Shown here: one piece after another, positions 1 through 6,100 of the stretch
Position numbering within the stretch: position 1 is the first letter of the stretch
How the letters are laid out: every line of letters begins with the position of its first letter
Assembly (NCBI GenBank): GCA_012735355.1
Contig: JAAYHP010000258.1
Location: 1-7,131 of the forward strand
Direction: 5' to 3'
Length of the DNA stretch: 7,131 nt
Source: Lysinibacillus sp.
GTDB lineage: Bacteria; Bacillota; Bacilli; Bacillales_A; Planococcaceae
Translations under genes and position numbers: made by a program
Notes under the pieces: model-generated
What the model saw: the letters and a program-made list of their open reading frames with translations, nothing else
Told to the model about the DNA's origin: nothing
Database searches by the model: none

Positions 1-200
1 CAGTTTTACTTAAAAAAGCAGCAGGTCTTGACAACGGTTCAGGCGAACCAAACCGTAATAAAGTTGCGACGGTTAAACGTGATAAAGTTCGCGAAATCGC
101 TGAACAGAAAATGCCAGACTTAAACGCTGCATCAGTTGAAGCGGCGATGGCTATGGTTGAAGGTACAGCACGAAGCATGGGAATTGTTATTGAAGACTAA
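1..200 (+). CDS. rplK: 50S ribosomal protein L11, C-terminal part (5' end outside window)
   Basis: L11 binds the GTPase-associated region of 23S rRNA at the base of the L12 stalk and takes part in factor-dependent GTP hydrolysis and the stringent response. Only the last 65 codons are present, read in the frame beginning at base 3 and ending at TAA 198-200. The visible protein runs [17 protein letters not shown], then [21 protein letters not shown], and ends [13 protein letters not shown]. This is the rRNA-binding C-terminal domain and matches B. subtilis L11 as I recall it almost residue for residue. The reading is open with no lesion. It lies 109 bases upstream of rplA, and the pair is the usual rplK-rplA unit; its promoter lies outside the window. 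Confidence 0.97.
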   Translation, partial: VLLKKAAGLDNGSGEPNRNKVATVKRDKVREIAEQKMPDLNAASVEAAMAMVEGTARSMGIVIED

Positions 201-227
201 TTCCATGTTATTGATTGTCTTTTCGTG

Positions 228-259
228 AGGTTGCGCAAGTTCTATGGAACCCGCAACCT
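228..259 (+). promoter_or_regulatory. GC-rich hairpin in the rplK-rplA spacer
   Basis: AGGTTGCG (228-235) pairs perfectly with CGCAACCT (252-259). After an asymmetric internal loop (CAA opposite C), the stem continues as GTTC (239-242) with GAAC (247-250), closed by a TATG loop. The bases after it (TTATTC) are only weakly T-rich, so it is a poor terminator by itself. It sits just upstream of the apparent L1 site and may be a processing or stabilising hairpin, or part of the same regulatory fold. The pairing is seen in the sequence; the role is inferred. Confidence 0.6.
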
Positions 260-265
260 TTATTC

Positions 266-293
266 GTGGGAGGTAAAATTCCGCTAAAACCAC
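266..293 (+). promoter_or_regulatory. Probable L1-binding mRNA site (23S rRNA L1-stalk mimic) before rplA
   Basis: GTGG (266-269) pairs with CCAC (290-293), enclosing AGG on the 5' side and TTCCGCTAAAA on the 3' side. The 5' strand GTGGGAGG and the 3' strand ending in an A-rich run plus ACCAC resemble the two strands of the 23S rRNA L1-binding region as I recall it from E. coli (GGUGGGAGG with GAAAUACCACC). Ribosomal protein L1 is known to repress its own operon by binding an rRNA-like mRNA element. Here the element ends one base before the rplA Shine-Dalgarno AAAGGAGG (294-301), so bound L1 could block initiation. The assignment rests on motif resemblance and position. Confidence 0.68.
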
Positions 294-309
294 AAAGGAG
301 GAAAATATA

Positions 310-1008
310 ATGGCTAAACAAAGCAAAAGAATGCAAGAACTTGCAAAATTAGTAGATCGTACGAAATTATATTCAGTAGAAGAAGCGGTTGCTTTAGCTA
401 AACAAACAAGCAACACTAAATTCGATTCAACAGTTGAAGTAGCTTTCAGATTAAACATTGATACACGTAAAAACGACCAACAAATCCGCGGAGCAGTTGT
501 GCTTCCAAACGGAACTGGTAAAACTCAACGTGTATTAGTTTTCGCGAAAGGTGAAAAACTAAAAGAAGCAGAAGCAGCTGGAGCAGACTACGTAGGCGAT
601 GCTGACTACATCAACAAAATCCAACAAGGTTGGTTTGACTTTGATGTAATCGTTGCTACACCTGATATGATGGGTGAAGTTGGTAAACTTGGTCGTGTAT
701 TAGGACCAAAAGGTTTAATGCCAAACCCTAAAACAGGAACAGTTACATTCGACGTTGCGAAAGCAATTGCAGATATTAAAGCTGGTAAAGTAGAATACCG
801 TGCAGACAAAGCAGGTATCGTTCATGCTCCTATCGGTAAAGCTTCATTCGAAACTGAAAAATTAGTAGAAAACTTCTTAGCTGTATTTGAAGCAATTCAA
901 AAAGCAAAACCTGCTGCAGCTAAAGGTACTTACATGAAATCTGTAAACATCACTACTACGATGGGACCATCAATCAAAATTGATGCTTCTAGCGTATCAG
1001 TTAACTAA
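310..1008 (+). CDS. rplA: 50S ribosomal protein L1
   Basis: L1 forms the mobile L1 stalk of the 50S subunit, which helps release deacylated tRNA from the E site; in many bacteria it also represses its own mRNA. The 232-residue product has the usual Bacillus length. Family hallmarks are [20 protein letters not shown] (about residues 43-62), [33 protein letters not shown] (about 105-122), and the highly conserved [19 protein letters not shown] (about 128-146), ending in a domain I segment with [13 protein letters not shown]. The ATG at 310 follows AAAGGAGG (294-301) by eight bases, so the start is secure. No frameshift or missing motif is visible. A likely L1 operator lies directly upstream, and a new promoter for rplJ starts 20 bases after the stop. 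Confidence 0.98.
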   Translation: MAKQSKRMQELAKLVDRTKLYSVEEAVALAKQTSNTKFDSTVEVAFRLNIDTRKNDQQIRGAVVLPNGTGKTQRVLVFAKGEKLKEAEAAGADYVGDADYINKIQQGWFDFDVIVATPDMMGEVGKLGRVLGPKGLMPNPKTGTVTFDVAKAIADIKAGKVEYRADKAGIVHAPIGKASFETEKLVENFLAVFEAIQKAKPAAAKGTYMKSVNITTTMGPSIKIDASSVSVN

Positions 1009-1028
1009 TAAATATATAAATAAAACTC

Positions 1029-1057
1029 TTGACAACCATCCTCTCGCTTAGTATTAT
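1029..1057 (+). promoter_or_regulatory. Sigma-A promoter for rplJ-rplL
   Basis: A consensus -35 box TTGACA (1029-1034) is followed by exactly 17 bases and then TATTAT (1052-1057), a five-of-six match to the -10 consensus. Transcription would begin near 1064, just before the L10 leader, giving the rplJL unit its own start separate from rplKA. No terminator is evident between rplA and this promoter, so readthrough from upstream is also possible. Confidence 0.85.
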
Positions 1058-1084
1058 GGATGTTGTTATAAATAACGATTCATT

Positions 1085-1138
1085 TGTACCGTAGACAGTA
1101 GGGGTGCATATAGCACTTAAACTTCCCTACCGAGGACA
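1085..1138 (+). ncRNA. L10 leader (ribosomal protein L10-L12 binding domain)
   Basis: This is the conserved L10(L12)4 recognition element of rplJ mRNA. An outer stem TGT-A-CC (1085-1090) pairs with GGACA (1134-1138). Next comes a kink-turn-like junction with GTAGACA (1091-1097) on one side and CGA (1131-1133) on the other. The inner stem is GTAGGG (1098-1103) with CCCTAC (1125-1130), capped by GTGC (1104-1107) with GCAC (1113-1116) and an internal strand TTAAACTT. The core (GTAGACAGTAGGG and CCCTACCGAGG) matches the known Firmicutes L10 leader family. Bound L10(L12)4 would hold the outer strand 1134-1138 and so prevent the antiterminator described separately. Confidence 0.92.
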
Positions 1139-1183
1139 TAAAAACGAATTCTTTTTAAAAGATGATGACTTTTTATGCCTTCG
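1131..1183 (+). promoter_or_regulatory. Antiterminator pairing in the rplJ leader
   Basis: CATAAAAA (1137-1144) is perfectly complementary to TTTTTATG (1170-1177). After a bulged A (1136) the helix can continue with GAGG (1132-1135) against CCTT (1178-1181). This uses the 3' strand of the L10-binding fold and the first bases of the terminator stem, so it excludes both. The arrangement fits the transcription attenuation mechanism published for B. subtilis rplJL: free RNA forms the antiterminator, and L10(L12)4-bound RNA allows termination. Pairing is seen; function is inferred by analogy. Confidence 0.72.
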
Positions 1184-1209
1184 TGTGTCTACACGAAGGC
1201 TTTTGTTTT
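1177..1209 (+). terminator. Intrinsic terminator (attenuator) upstream of rplJ
   Basis: GCCTTCGTGT (1177-1186) and ACACGAAGGC (1191-1200) form a perfect ten-pair stem with loop GTCT, followed by TTTTGTTTT (1201-1209). It stands between the rplJ promoter and the rplJ start, so it can only act as a conditional terminator. Its 5' strand overlaps the antiterminator. Confidence 0.9.
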
Positions 1210-1247
1210 ATCGGTATGAATGACCCATTCTAATAGGAGGTGTCAAA

Positions 1248-1748
1248 ATGTCTAAAGCAATTGAAGCAAAAAAAGTACAAGTACAAGAAATTGCAGACAA
1301 GTTCAAAAATGCTTCTTCAGTAGTTGTAGTTGATTACCGTGGTTTAAACGTTGCTCAAGTGACAGAATTACGTAAACAACTTCGCGAAGCAGGTGTTGAA
1401 TTCAAAGTATACAAAAACACTTTAACTCGCCGTGCTACTGAAGTTGTAGGCTTAGAAGGACTTAACGAATATTTAACAGGTCCGAATGCAATTGCATTCT
1501 CTACTGAAGACGTAATTGCTCCAGCTAAAATCATCAACAACTTCGCTAAAGAAAACGAAGCGCTTGAAATTAAAGCTGGTGTGATTGAAGGAAACGTAGC
1601 TACAGTTGATGAAGTGAAAGCTCTTGCAGAACTTCCATCTCGCGAAGGTCTACTTTCTATGCTTTTATCTGTACTACAAGCTCCAATCCGCAACTTCGCT
1701 CTTGCGACAAAAGCAGTTGCAGATCAAAAAGAAGAACAAGGTGCGTAA
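1248..1748 (+). CDS. rplJ: 50S ribosomal protein L10
   Basis: L10 anchors L12 dimers to 23S rRNA next to L11 and, as the L10(L12)4 complex, regulates its own mRNA. The 166-residue length equals that of B. subtilis L10 as I recall it. The N-terminal rRNA-binding domain contains [20 protein letters not shown] (about residues 25-44) and [13 protein letters not shown]; the middle has [10 protein letters not shown] and [12 protein letters not shown]; the C-terminal helix that holds L12 includes [20 protein letters not shown] and ends EQKEEQGA-like (DQKEEQGA). The ATG at 1248 follows AGGAGGTG (1235-1242) at good distance. It is preceded by its own promoter, L10 leader and attenuator, and lies 74 bases before the intended rplL start. 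Confidence 0.98.
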   Translation: MSKAIEAKKVQVQEIADKFKNASSVVVVDYRGLNVAQVTELRKQLREAGVEFKVYKNTLTRRATEVVGLEGLNEYLTGPNAIAFSTEDVIAPAKIINNFAKENEALEIKAGVIEGNVATVDEVKALAELPSREGLLSMLLSVLQAPIRNFALATKAVADQKEEQGA

Positions 1749-1808
1749 TTTTTCGCTTAAAAAAATATCTTAACTTAAGGCAAATCGCCTAACAAAAAAT
1801 ACCTATAT

Positions 1809-1814
1809 AGGAGG
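1809..1814 (+). promoter_or_regulatory. Shine-Dalgarno that fixes the rplL start position
   Basis: A perfect AGGAGG lies eight bases before codon 1823-1825, which should be ATG but reads AAG. The first real ATG in frame, 1859, is 44 bases away and has no Shine-Dalgarno. The site also forms the right arm of a ten-base palindrome, CCTATATAGG (1802-1811), too short to be a strong hairpin. Confidence 0.85.
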
Positions 1815-1822
1815 AAAACATA

Positions 1823-1825
1823 AAG
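1823..1825 (+). other. Lost start codon of rplL (ATG to AAG)
   Basis: The codon in start position is AAG. Changing only base 1824 from A to T would restore ATG, followed by ACT AAA GAA CAA, the expected L12 N-terminus. No TTG, GTG or CTG occurs in frame between the Shine-Dalgarno and ATG 1859. Whether the change is in the organism or only in this sequence cannot be decided here. Confidence 0.85.
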
Positions 1826-2185
1826 ACTAAAGAACAAATTATTGAAGCTATTAAAGAAATGACAGTTCTTGAATTAAACGATTTAGTAAAAGCTATCGAA
1901 GAAGAATTCGGTGTAACAGCTGCTGCTCCTGTAGCAGTAGTTGCTGGTGGTGCTGCTGGTGCTGCTGAAGAAAAAACTGACTTTGATGTAGTATTAGCTG
2001 GCGCTGGCGACCAAAAAATCAAAGTTATCAAAGTTGTACGTGAAATCACTGGTCTTGGCTTAAAAGAAGCAAAAGAATTAGTTGACAACGCTCCGAAACC
2101 ACTTAAAGAAGGCGTTGGTAAAGAAGAAGCTGAAGAAATCAAAGCTAAACTTGAAGAAGTTGGCGCTTCTATCGAACTTAAGTAA
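1823..2185 (+). CDS. rplL: 50S ribosomal protein L7/L12, start codon altered to AAG
   Basis: L7/L12 forms the multi-copy flexible stalk that recruits EF-Tu, EF-G and other GTPases. From the intended start the product is 120 residues, close to the family length. The N-terminal dimerisation and L10-binding helices begin (M)[20 protein letters not shown]; an Ala/Gly/Val-rich hinge follows (about residues 34-53); the C-terminal factor-binding domain includes [20 protein letters not shown] (about 73-92) and ends [10 protein letters not shown]. Codon 1823-1825 reads AAG where ATG is expected, although the Shine-Dalgarno spacing is ideal and homology continues in frame. Initiation at ATG 1859 would drop 12 residues of the N-terminal helix and lacks a ribosome site; ATA at 1820-1822 is the only near-start codon close to the Shine-Dalgarno. 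The body of the gene is intact, so the identification is certain and only the start is in doubt. Confidence 0.95.
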   Translation, partial: KTKEQIIEAIKEMTVLELNDLVKAIEEEFGVTAAAPVAVVAGGAAGAAEEKTDFDVVLAGAGDQKIKVIKVVREITGLGLKEAKELVDNAPKPLKEGVGKEEAEEIKAKLEEVGASIELK

Positions 2186-2199
2186 TAGCCTACTTAAGT
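2176..2199 (+). repeat. Perfect inverted repeat overlapping the rplL stop
   Basis: ACTTAAGTA (2176-2184) and TACTTAAGT (2191-2199) are exact reverse complements separated by six bases, and the rplL stop TAA (2183-2185) lies in the left arm. Each arm holds the self-complementary octamer ACTTAAGT, so it is also a direct repeat. It is AT-rich and has no T-run after it, so it is not a convincing terminator; mRNA 3'-end protection is possible but speculative. Confidence 0.6.
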
Positions 2200-2214
2200 A
2201 TTGTATAAATAAAG

Positions 2215-2249
2215 AAAGCTCGTCGAAATTGGCGAGCTTTTCTTCATTT
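2215..2249 (+). terminator. Intrinsic terminator after rplL
   Basis: AAAGCTCG (2215-2222) pairs with CGAGCTTT (2233-2240) around a ten-base loop, and the 3' side continues into TTCTTCATTTT. It ends the rplJ-rplL unit but stands only about 20 bases before ybxB, which has no obvious promoter of its own. It is therefore probably a partial terminator that lowers, but does not abolish, transcription of ybxB and rpoB. Confidence 0.78.
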
Positions 2250-2268
2250 TCTTCAGGGAGGACCGCAG

Positions 2269-2868
2269 ATGACTGAACACTATTATTCACAGAAACCTCA
2301 AACGGAAAGTAAACCGCAGATATGGCGTTTTACTCTTTTAGGTCACTCCTTTATTTTCGAAACAGATTCAGGAGTGTTTAGTAAAAGCGAGGTAGATTTT
2401 GGATCCCGTGTGCTAATTGACACGTTTACTATGCCTGAAATTGAAGGGGCAATTTTTGATGTTGGTTGTGGTTATGGCCCAATTGGTTTAGCGATCGCAA
2501 AACAATATCAGGACCGAACAGTGTATATGATGGATATTAATGAACGGGCTGTTCAATTAGCGAAGAAAAACGCTGAACGGAACGGAATCCAAAATGTACG
2601 GGTATTTCAGAGTGATGGCGTTTCAAAAGTGGAAGAAGTGCCAGTTGCTGCAGTATTGACAAATCCGCCAATAAGGGCAGGGAAAGAAACGATCTTCAAA
2701 ATTTATGATGGGGCTTACGATGTATTATGTAGCGGTGGAGAGCTGTGGATTGTCATCCAAAAGAAACAAGGTGCACCATCCACATTGAGATATTTAGAGG
2801 AAAAATTTCGGAACGTTGAAGTTGTTGAAAAGAAAAAAGGTTATTGGATTATCAAAGCTGAAAAGTAA
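2269..2868 (+). CDS. ybxB: RsmC-like class I methyltransferase (YbxB family, probable 16S rRNA G-N2 methyltransferase)
   Basis: This 199-residue protein is an S-adenosylmethionine-dependent methyltransferase of the RsmC/RlmG type. The N-terminus HYYSQKP and the segment DSGVFSKSEVDFGSRVLID (about residues 33-51) are typical of the YbxB family. The SAM-binding motif I is FDVGCGYGPIG (63-73), the acidic residue binding the SAM ribose is in MDINERAV (88-95), and the catalytic NPPI motif is at 132-135 in TNPPIRAGK, as expected for N-methylation of a base amino group. WIVIQKKQGAPS (160-171) is also conserved. RsmC in E. coli methylates 16S G1207; the same target here is inferred from family only. 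The ATG at 2269 follows AGGGAGG (2255-2261). The gene sits between rplL and rpoB, the usual Bacillales position, and was probably served by readthrough of the preceding terminator. It appears intact. Confidence 0.93.
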   Translation: MTEHYYSQKPQTESKPQIWRFTLLGHSFIFETDSGVFSKSEVDFGSRVLIDTFTMPEIEGAIFDVGCGYGPIGLAIAKQYQDRTVYMMDINERAVQLAKKNAERNGIQNVRVFQSDGVSKVEEVPVAAVLTNPPIRAGKETIFKIYDGAYDVLCSGGELWIVIQKKQGAPSTLRYLEEKFRNVEVVEKKKGYWIIKAEK

Positions 2869-2891
2869 ACAGAAATTCGTTAAATATTGAC

Positions 2892-2918
2892 TTGACAAAT
2901 CGGCTATGATAACATAAT
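2892..2918 (+). promoter_or_regulatory. Candidate promoter for rpoB-rpoC
   Basis: A perfect TTGACA (2892-2897) lies 24 bases after ybxB. The best -10 match is CATAAT (2913-2918), five of six, at a short spacing of 15 bases; TAATAA (2915-2920) gives 17 bases but a poorer match. A second -35-like TTGACT (2887-2892) overlaps it. TATGAT (2905-2910) is too close to pair with either. The start of transcription would be near 2925, giving a leader of nearly 200 bases. Confidence 0.6.
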
Positions 2919-2936
2919 AAAATGCAAAAATATTAT

Positions 2937-2995
2937 TTTGTGGGAGTATGTCCTTTTGTATGCAATGAATTCTTCGTGGGTATACTTGCCATGAA
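2937..2995 (+). promoter_or_regulatory. Long imperfect hairpin in the rpoB leader
   Basis: The strand 2937-2953, containing GGGAGTATGTCC, pairs with 2978-2995, containing GGGTATACTTGCC. Including G-U pairs and one bulged G (2988), about 16 or 17 base pairs form in succession around a 24-base loop. The pairing lies directly downstream of the candidate promoter. I do not recognise it as a named RNA family. The pairing is seen; any regulatory role is inferred. Confidence 0.55.
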
Positions 2996-3011
2996 TAAGT
3001 TAATTTTAACC

Positions 3012-3053
3012 GAAAATGAGGTTTTAAAAAAGTCTCGTTTTCTTTTTGTCTTT
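3012..3053 (+). terminator. Terminator-like hairpin in the rpoB leader (possible attenuator)
   Basis: GAAAATGAG (3012-3020) pairs with CTCGTTTTC (3034-3042), nine pairs with one T-G wobble, around a 13-base loop, and is followed directly by TTTTTGTCTTT (3043-3053). The stem is AT-rich, so termination would be inefficient, but the layout is that of an intrinsic terminator between a promoter and its gene. A further possible stem, GTCTTTG (3048-3054) with CAAAGAC (3083-3089), begins inside the T-run. Confidence 0.5.
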
Positions 3054-3119
3054 GGAAATCATACACTATTTCTTTGATTTTGCAAAGACCTATTATCGCT
3101 TTATTGAGGGGTGAATAAG

Positions 3120-6100
3120 TTGACAGGTCAACTAGTTCAGTACGGACGACACCGCCAGCGTAGAAGCTTTGCGCGTATTCAAGAGGTGCTGGAGCTTCCA
3201 AATTTAATTGAGATTCAAACAGCCTCTTACGACTGGTTCCTTAAAGAAGGATTACTTGAAATGTTTAAAGACATTTCTCCAATTGAAGATTTCACTGGAA
3301 ATCTATCACTTGAATTCATCGATTATTCATTAGGTGAGCCTAAATATGATGTCGATGAGTGTAAGGAGCGCGATGTAACTTATGCTGCACCATTGCGCGT
3401 AAAGGTACGTCTCCATAACAAAGAAACTGATGAAGTAAAAGAACAAGATGTCTTCATGGGTGATTTCCCATTGATGACAGAAACAGGAACATTCATTATC
3501 AATGGTGCCGAACGTGTAATTGTATCCCAATTAGTTCGTTCTCCAAGTGTTTACTATCATGATAAGACAGATAAAAACGGGAAAAAGGGATACGGTGCAA
3601 CAGTTATTCCTAACCGTGGCGCATGGTTAGAATTTGAAACAGATGCAAAAGATATCGTTTATGTTCGTATCGACCGTACTCGTAAATTACCGGCAACAGT
3701 GCTACTTAGAGCACTAGGTTTCGGTTCGGATCAAGAAATCTTAGACATTCTTGGCGACAACGAGTACTTAAGAAATACGTTAGAAAAAGATAATACAGAT
3801 AGCACTGAAAAAGCGTTATTAGAAATTTATGAACGCTTACGTCCTGGTGAACCACCGACAGTTGAAAGTGCGAAAAGCTTGTTATATTCTCGCTTCTTCG
3901 ATGCTAAACGTTACGATTTAGCAGCCGTTGGGCGTTATAAAATGAATAAAAAACTTCATATAAAAAATCGCCTATTTAACCAAGTGATTGCTGAAACATT
4001 AGCAGATCCTGAAACAGGCGAAATTTTAGTTGAAAAAGGAACGGTTTTAGATCGACGTACGTTAGATAAAATCATTCCTTATTTAGAGAACGGTATTGGA
4101 TTCCGTACACTATCCCAAGTAGGTGGTGTATTAGATGAAGATGTCACAATACAATCCATTAAAATCTTTGCCCCTAATGAGGATGAAGAAAAAGTAATTA
4201 ACGTCATCTCAAACGCTTATATCGATGAAGAGGTAAAACATTTAACGCCAGCTGATATCATTGCTACAATGTCTTATTTCTTCAATTTGCTTTATGGCGT
4301 AGGAAATATAGATGATATTGACCATTTAGGTAATCGTCGCTTACGTTCTGTTGGCGAATTGTTGCAAAACCAATTCCGTATTGGACTTTCCCGTATGGAA
4401 CGAGTGGTGCGTGAACGCATGTCAATTAATGATACAGCGTCTATCGTACCGCAACAATTAATCAATATTCGTCCTGTTATTGCTGCGATTAAAGAGTTCT
4501 TTGGTAGCTCCCAATTATCGCAATTCATGGACCAAACAAACCCACTTGCAGAATTAACGCATAAACGTCGACTTTCCGCATTAGGACCTGGTGGTTTAAC
4601 GAGAGAACGTGCAGGTATGGAAGTGCGTGACGTTCACTATTCTCACTATGGTCGCATGTGTCCGATTGAAACGCCGGAAGGTCCAAACATCGGGCTAATT
4701 AACTCGCTATCTTCTTAAGCGAAAGTAAATAAATTTGGTTTTATTGAAACACCTTATCGTAAAGTGGACCCTGAAACTGGTCGAGTGACAGAGCAAATTG
4801 ACTACCTTACAGCAGATGAAGAAGATAACTACATCGTTGCTCAAGCAAACTCTCCATTAAATCCAGATGGAACGTTTGCAAATGAAGAAGTATTAGGGCG
4901 ATTCCGTGGAGATAACACGGTGTTTAAGCGTGAACACGTTGACTACATGGACGTTTCACCTAAACAAGTAGTCTCTGCTGCCACAGCATGTATTCCTTTC
5001 TTAGAAAACGACGACTCCAACCGAGCGTTGATGGGTGCGAACATGCAACGTCAAGCGGTGCCTTTATTGCAACCTGAAGCGCCGTTCGTTGGAACTGGAA
5101 TGGAATATGTAAATGCTCGAGACTCTGGAGCTGCGGTTGTAAACAAATACGAAGGTATTGTAGAGCACGTTGAATCCCGAGCAATTCATGTTCGTCGTAT
5201 CGAAGTGAAGGATGGAAAAGAAGTAAAAGGTGAATTAGATAAATATAAACTTCAAAAATTCCAACGTTCAAACCACGGTACTTGCATTAACCAACGACCT
5301 ATCGTAAAAGTTGGCGATCGGGTAAAACCAAAGGATATTTTAGCAGACGGTCCTTCTATGGATAAAGGCGAACTTGCTCTTGGACGTAACGTTCTTGTTG
5401 CCTTCATGACTTGGGAAGGTTTCAACTACGAAGACGCGATTATTATGAACGAACGTCTTGTAAAAGATGATGTATATACATCTATTCATATTGAAGAATA
5501 TGAATCTGAATCTCGCGATACAAAACTAGGACCAGAAGAAATTACTCGTGATATTCCAAATGTTGGTGAAGATGCTCTTCGCAACTTAGATGATCGCGGT
5601 ATTATTCGAATCGGTGCAGAAGTACGCGATGGTGATATTTTAGTAGGTAAGGTAACGCCAAAAGGGGTTACTGAATTAACGGCTGAAGAGCGATTATTAC
5701 ACGCTATTTTCGGCGAAAAAGCTCGCGAAGTTCGAGATACTTCATTGCGGGTACCACATGGTGCAGGCGGTATCGTTCTAGACGTAAAAGTCTTTAATCG
5801 TGAAGATGGCGACGAGTTACCACCAGGTGTAAACCAATTAGTTCGTGTTTATATCGTTCAAAAACGTAAAATACGCGTTGGTGACAAAATGGCCGGTCGT
5901 CACGGTAACAAAGGGGTCATCTCTCGTATATTACCTGAAGAAGATATGCCGTTTTTACCTGATGGAACACCTGTCGATATCATGTTAAACCCACTGGGCG
6001 TACCATCTCGTATGAACATCGGACAAGTTTTAGAACTTCACTTAGGTATGGCCGCACGTTTACTCGGCGAATACATGGCTACACCTGTATTTGACGGAGC

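Noticed and set aside
1778..1790. Small hairpin AGGC/GCCT between rplJ and rplL
   Set aside because: Four pairs and no T-run; could arise by chance and would not be a terminator.
1789..2142. Open frames on the - strand opposite rplA, rplJ, rplL, ybxB, rpoB and rpoC
   Set aside because: They mirror strongly conserved genes, have no Shine-Dalgarno sequences and show low-complexity Ser/Ala/Ile-rich translations typical of antisense shadows.
1859..2185. ATG 1859 as the true rplL start
   Set aside because: It removes 12 conserved residues of the L10-binding helix and is 44 bases from the Shine-Dalgarno; homology continues upstream to codon 1823.
2082..2276. Lysine-rich open frame overlapping the 3' end of rplL on the + strand
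   Set aside because: It is an out-of-frame reading of AAA/GAA-rich rplL codons running through the terminator; no ribosome site or family resemblance.
3101..3118. TTATT/AATAA pairing that would place the rpoB Shine-Dalgarno in a loop
   Set aside because: Only five A-T pairs; too weak to claim as a structure.
3111..3122. GTG at 3111 as the rpoB start, adding three residues before TGQLVQ
   Set aside because: The GTG lies within the Shine-Dalgarno GAGGGGTGA itself; TTG 3120 has correct spacing and gives the family N-terminus.
4497..4600. Rifampicin-resistance substitution in rpoB
   Set aside because: Q468, D471, H481, R484 and S486 (window numbering) all have the usual sensitive-type residues.
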